A stretch of DNA of 64,000 nucleotides from Phylloscopus collybita. Its lineage: Eukaryota; Chordata; Aves; Passeriformes; Phylloscopidae. The translations under genes and the position numbers were made by a program. The notes beneath the pieces were generated by a model, which saw nothing but the letters and a program-made list of their open reading frames with translations, was not told the DNA's origin and ran no database searches. The stretch covers positions 14,461,501-14,525,500 of the forward strand of contig JAJNNQ010000004.1 of NCBI GenBank assembly GCA_027886175.1, in the 5' to 3' direction. This document shows, piece after piece, positions 61,028-64,000 of this stretch. The stretch's first letter is position 1. Each line of letters begins with the position of its first letter.

Positions 61028-64000
61028 AAAACTGAGGGACTGAAGAGAAGTTTTTAGTTAGGAGCAGCTTCCTCTTTGTCAAAAATCATCTCCCTGTCTC
61101 ATTAAACTAGTCAGGATTGAACAGCTCAGCAACCTGTTTGGTTCTAAACAACCTCTGCTTTTTCATTAAGGGAGCTGTCAGAGATCACCATAATCCCTAA
61201 TCTGCAAAAATGTTCTTTAGTCCTCTCCAACTCATCCACATAGTTGGCCAGATTTCTACCCTCCAAAATTACAGCAATAAAAAATGTCATTATGGAGAGG
61301 GACAAAATTCTCCACATCTGATGCATGAACATCTGCTGTTTGCAACCTAGATGAAAGTCTCTGGTTTTGGCTCAGTGAGAGTGAAGCAGTGCTATCTAGG
61401 CCTCCTGTTGTTGCAGGAAAAAATTTAGAGGGATATGTCAATATGTAAACCAGCAGCAGGATTTAGATAAGACAGATTAAACCAAACAAGTAATAATAAT
61501 AAAAAAATCCTTTAACCTTCTCATTTTTCTTCAAGTATTATTTTCATTTGTAACCATCAAGTAAGCTTTTAAGATTTCACCCTGGGGTAAATTACCATGC
61601 TGTCATGAACAACATAATCTTAATATCTGTAGGAGAATAAAAAAAAAGAAATAACAATTTTGTGTTTATAAAAGCTGTATATACATCTTTTTCCCTCAAG
61701 AAAACAAGAAATCACAAGACAAAGAATCAACTTTCATAATTCTTTCAGGAGTTACATAAATGTGACAATTAACAAAGAAGAATAGTACACAAATATTAAT
61801 CAGGCATTCAGATTAGTAAAGGGATGTTTTTATGAGAATGAAAAATTGTTTACAAATTATATTTTCTCAAAAAACCCCATAAGATTGCCTTAATATGGAA
61901 TCAAATCAGTGAATTGGAAACCTTTTTCCTTTAAAGATTTATCTTTTCTTGAGGTTTGCTGTCCTCGGTTCTCCATTTTGTGTGCTGGATCACCCTGCTA
62001 TTTAGAGAGTCAGAACACTTACCAGGCAATTCAGGAGAGCCACACATTCTGTCTTACAACTCACAACAGCCATGGTATTAGCCCTATCCCATGCTAGATA
62101 TCTGGGAGACTAAGAAGACATAAAACAAAATCCATGAGTACCAGTACTGTGCATATCAAAGACCAGGCTTGAGTAGCTGCAAGTGAACTGTGCATTACTC
62201 TTTGAATAATCACAAAGAAAACCATCCGTTCTAGTAATTAATCTGTATTTTCAAAACTCTTAAAAAGTAGAAGATTTGGGCCTTAGAAAATTCTGAAAAC
62301 ATTTCAAGAGTTCAAATAATCACCAGAAGAAATATGAACATATTAGGATGTCTCTTTTTTCCTCTGTCTTCAAAAGGGTTAGATAAGAGTGCTTATATAA
62401 TTTCTAAACTGTGACTCTAAACTCTGTACATATATCAGGGTAAAATAAATGAATTCCAGATTAAGTCTCATAGCTATAAGAATCAATCAGGTCTTAAAGT
62501 TAGAATAGGTCCATCTAAGGATTCATTCAGCAGGTTTCTTTCCAAGATTTAGTAAAAATAACCAGTGCTTGAATGTGCAGCGTTGAATTACCACAGCCAA
62601 CATGAGCAAATGCCACTGATCAGAAAAATCAAGGCTAGATTCATCACCTAACTTCCATTTCAGAGCATAGTAATGTTAGAACAAAACTTAGCAATTGACA
62701 GGAAAATCACATAAGACCTAGTAGGCTGTCTCTTTCCCTGTTAGACTCTTAAGCCTTAATTCAAAGCTATTTTGCAGATTCTTATGTACTACTGACATAA
62801 AATTTCTAGACCTCTTAAACTTACCCTAGCTGCCAGAAAGGGTAACCAGGAGCTGGAATACATTTCCAGTCTTTGGAAATACTCTCAAAGATTGTTTCTT
62901 GAAGATGGGATAGCCACAAGTCTGAAATTTTCAAGTGGCTTGTGTGCCAGACAAATGCCTCATCTTGAAACAAACCCAGAACCCTAACTTTGGATCCCCA
63001 AAACATTTTGGAATGTTGTAATGCAAACAATTATGAACCCCTAGATAAAACCCACCCCAAAACAAACAAAACCCCATTTTAATAAATTGCTCATTTTCAA
63101 AACGATATATACAGAATTTATGTGTTGATTGAAGATAACAAGGGAATGTACTGTACAAGGATACTCAAAGTGAATTTTCAAGGGAAAAGGAAGGTTTCTG
63201 ATATGCTTGCTGGTACACTACAAGCATTCTGAATTCTCTACAAGTGAAAATCTCAGACATGATTGTTTATCAGATTAGAAACACCTTACTAGATAAGAAT
63301 GTTGTTATCCCATTTTCCAGAGGAGACATGAACCTCTGGTGGCCACCAGGTACCCAGCTCTGCAGGGTCAGAATTGAACATAGCTCAACATTCTCTGTTT
63401 GCTGAATAAATGAGAGATAAATTGAACTGTCAAAAATAAAGACAGAAGATATAAGCAAAGGTTTAATTTGAAAGTTTTGCACACACTTGGAAGAAATTAG
63501 ACCCTTTCTTAATCATTCTCAGCTTCAACCAAAAATGGAAACCACCCCCCTTGTCCCTACACTACACACAAGTATACATGACAGACTATAATCTTAGTAT
63601 GCAGTAATATTAGAATCTTCTTATATTTCTAAATCTTGAGGTAAAATATTCCTGAAACATGGGATAAAGTACATGACCTTTTCTGTGGTCTTGCTGTAGG
63701 CTGAGTGAGGTACAAATGACTGGAAACTAGCACAAATAGCAAGGCTATTTTATTTTGTACCATCACGTTTTCAGACACTTGCCTCCAGGCTGCATGGTTC
63801 TCTTTTTAGACCTCTTGCTTTTGATTTGCTGCACACATATTTTTAACTGTATGGTTGTACAAACACAGATTATTGTGCTACAAAATAGTGCCTGAGCGGT
63901 GTAATACACTCTTCCCTTTACAAATGCTTCATAATCAAGACAGAATTATCAGTAGTAACACATTTTTGGAACTCGGTAATGGAGGGGAAGCCAAACAGGG
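61028..64000. other. upstream intergenic segment to right edge, unique AT-rich DNA
   Basis: No exon, repeat family or RNA gene was recognised. Open frames reach at most about 75 codons. Confidence 0.5.

Larger units (their letters stand above)
35800..64000. other. intergenic DNA upstream of PRR16
   Basis: No exon with recognisable protein similarity or a convincing ATG-led long frame is present. Open frames are short (up to about 112 codons) and many begin at non-ATG codons. Content is AT-rich unique sequence, CR1 pieces, one SINE and long A/T tracts. Undetected noncoding RNAs or alternative PRR16 5' exons cannot be excluded. Confidence 0.7.

Noticed and set aside
1..64000. A new defence system, gene cluster or other undescribed multi-gene system
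   Set aside because: The window is a vertebrate intron plus intergenic DNA with one partial gene. Nothing in it supports such a system.

Overview
This window is vertebrate nuclear DNA, almost certainly from a bird and probably a passerine. It is AT-rich and nearly free of coding sequence. Its recognisable interspersed repeats are CR1 LINEs in both orientations, two LTR-type elements of endogenous-retrovirus kind, and one copy resembling TguSINE1, the tRNA-Ile-derived SINE with a CR1 tail known from songbirds. No L1 or Alu-like repeat was seen. There are no bacterial-type operons, CRISPR arrays, rRNA genes or intact tRNA genes.

The one gene I can support is PRR16 (Largen), on the minus strand. 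Its first coding exon lies at 35038-35199 inside a strong CpG island (about 34.2-35.8 kb). It encodes the conserved N-terminal 54 residues and ends at a clean GT donor in phase 0. The rest of the protein is not in the window, so everything from 35037 down to base 1 is read as PRR16 intron 1, at least 35 kb long and continuing off the left edge. PRR16 lies on human 5q23. That region is largely homologous to the avian Z chromosome, so a Z location is a reasonable inference but is not shown by the sequence.

Layout: 1-35.0 kb is intron 1. It holds a probable solo LTR with TG/CA ends and a perfect 6-bp target duplication (10.0-10.35 kb), a CR1 joined to a second LTR-like repeat (11.08-12.04 kb), a CR1 with an internal inversion (14.95-15.87 kb), smaller CR1 pieces (18.7, 22.5, about 23.1 and 26.9-27.2 kb), and scattered A-tracts, including one of 46 A. 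The CpG island, PRR16 promoter and exon 1 follow. From about 35.8 kb to the right edge is intergenic DNA upstream of PRR16. It has no convincing gene, a long CR1 carrying an inverted duplication (49.9-51.65 kb), the SINE (57.34-57.46 kb), two more CR1 3' ends, and very long mononucleotide runs.

I did not find a new multi-gene biological system. The most unusual signals are two structural rearrangements inside CR1 copies, a possible upstream ORF in the PRR16 leader, G-quadruplex-prone tracts at the promoter, and several mononucleotide tracts of 33-49 bases. Most long open frames here either start at non-ATG codons or are GC-rich shadows of the CpG island.
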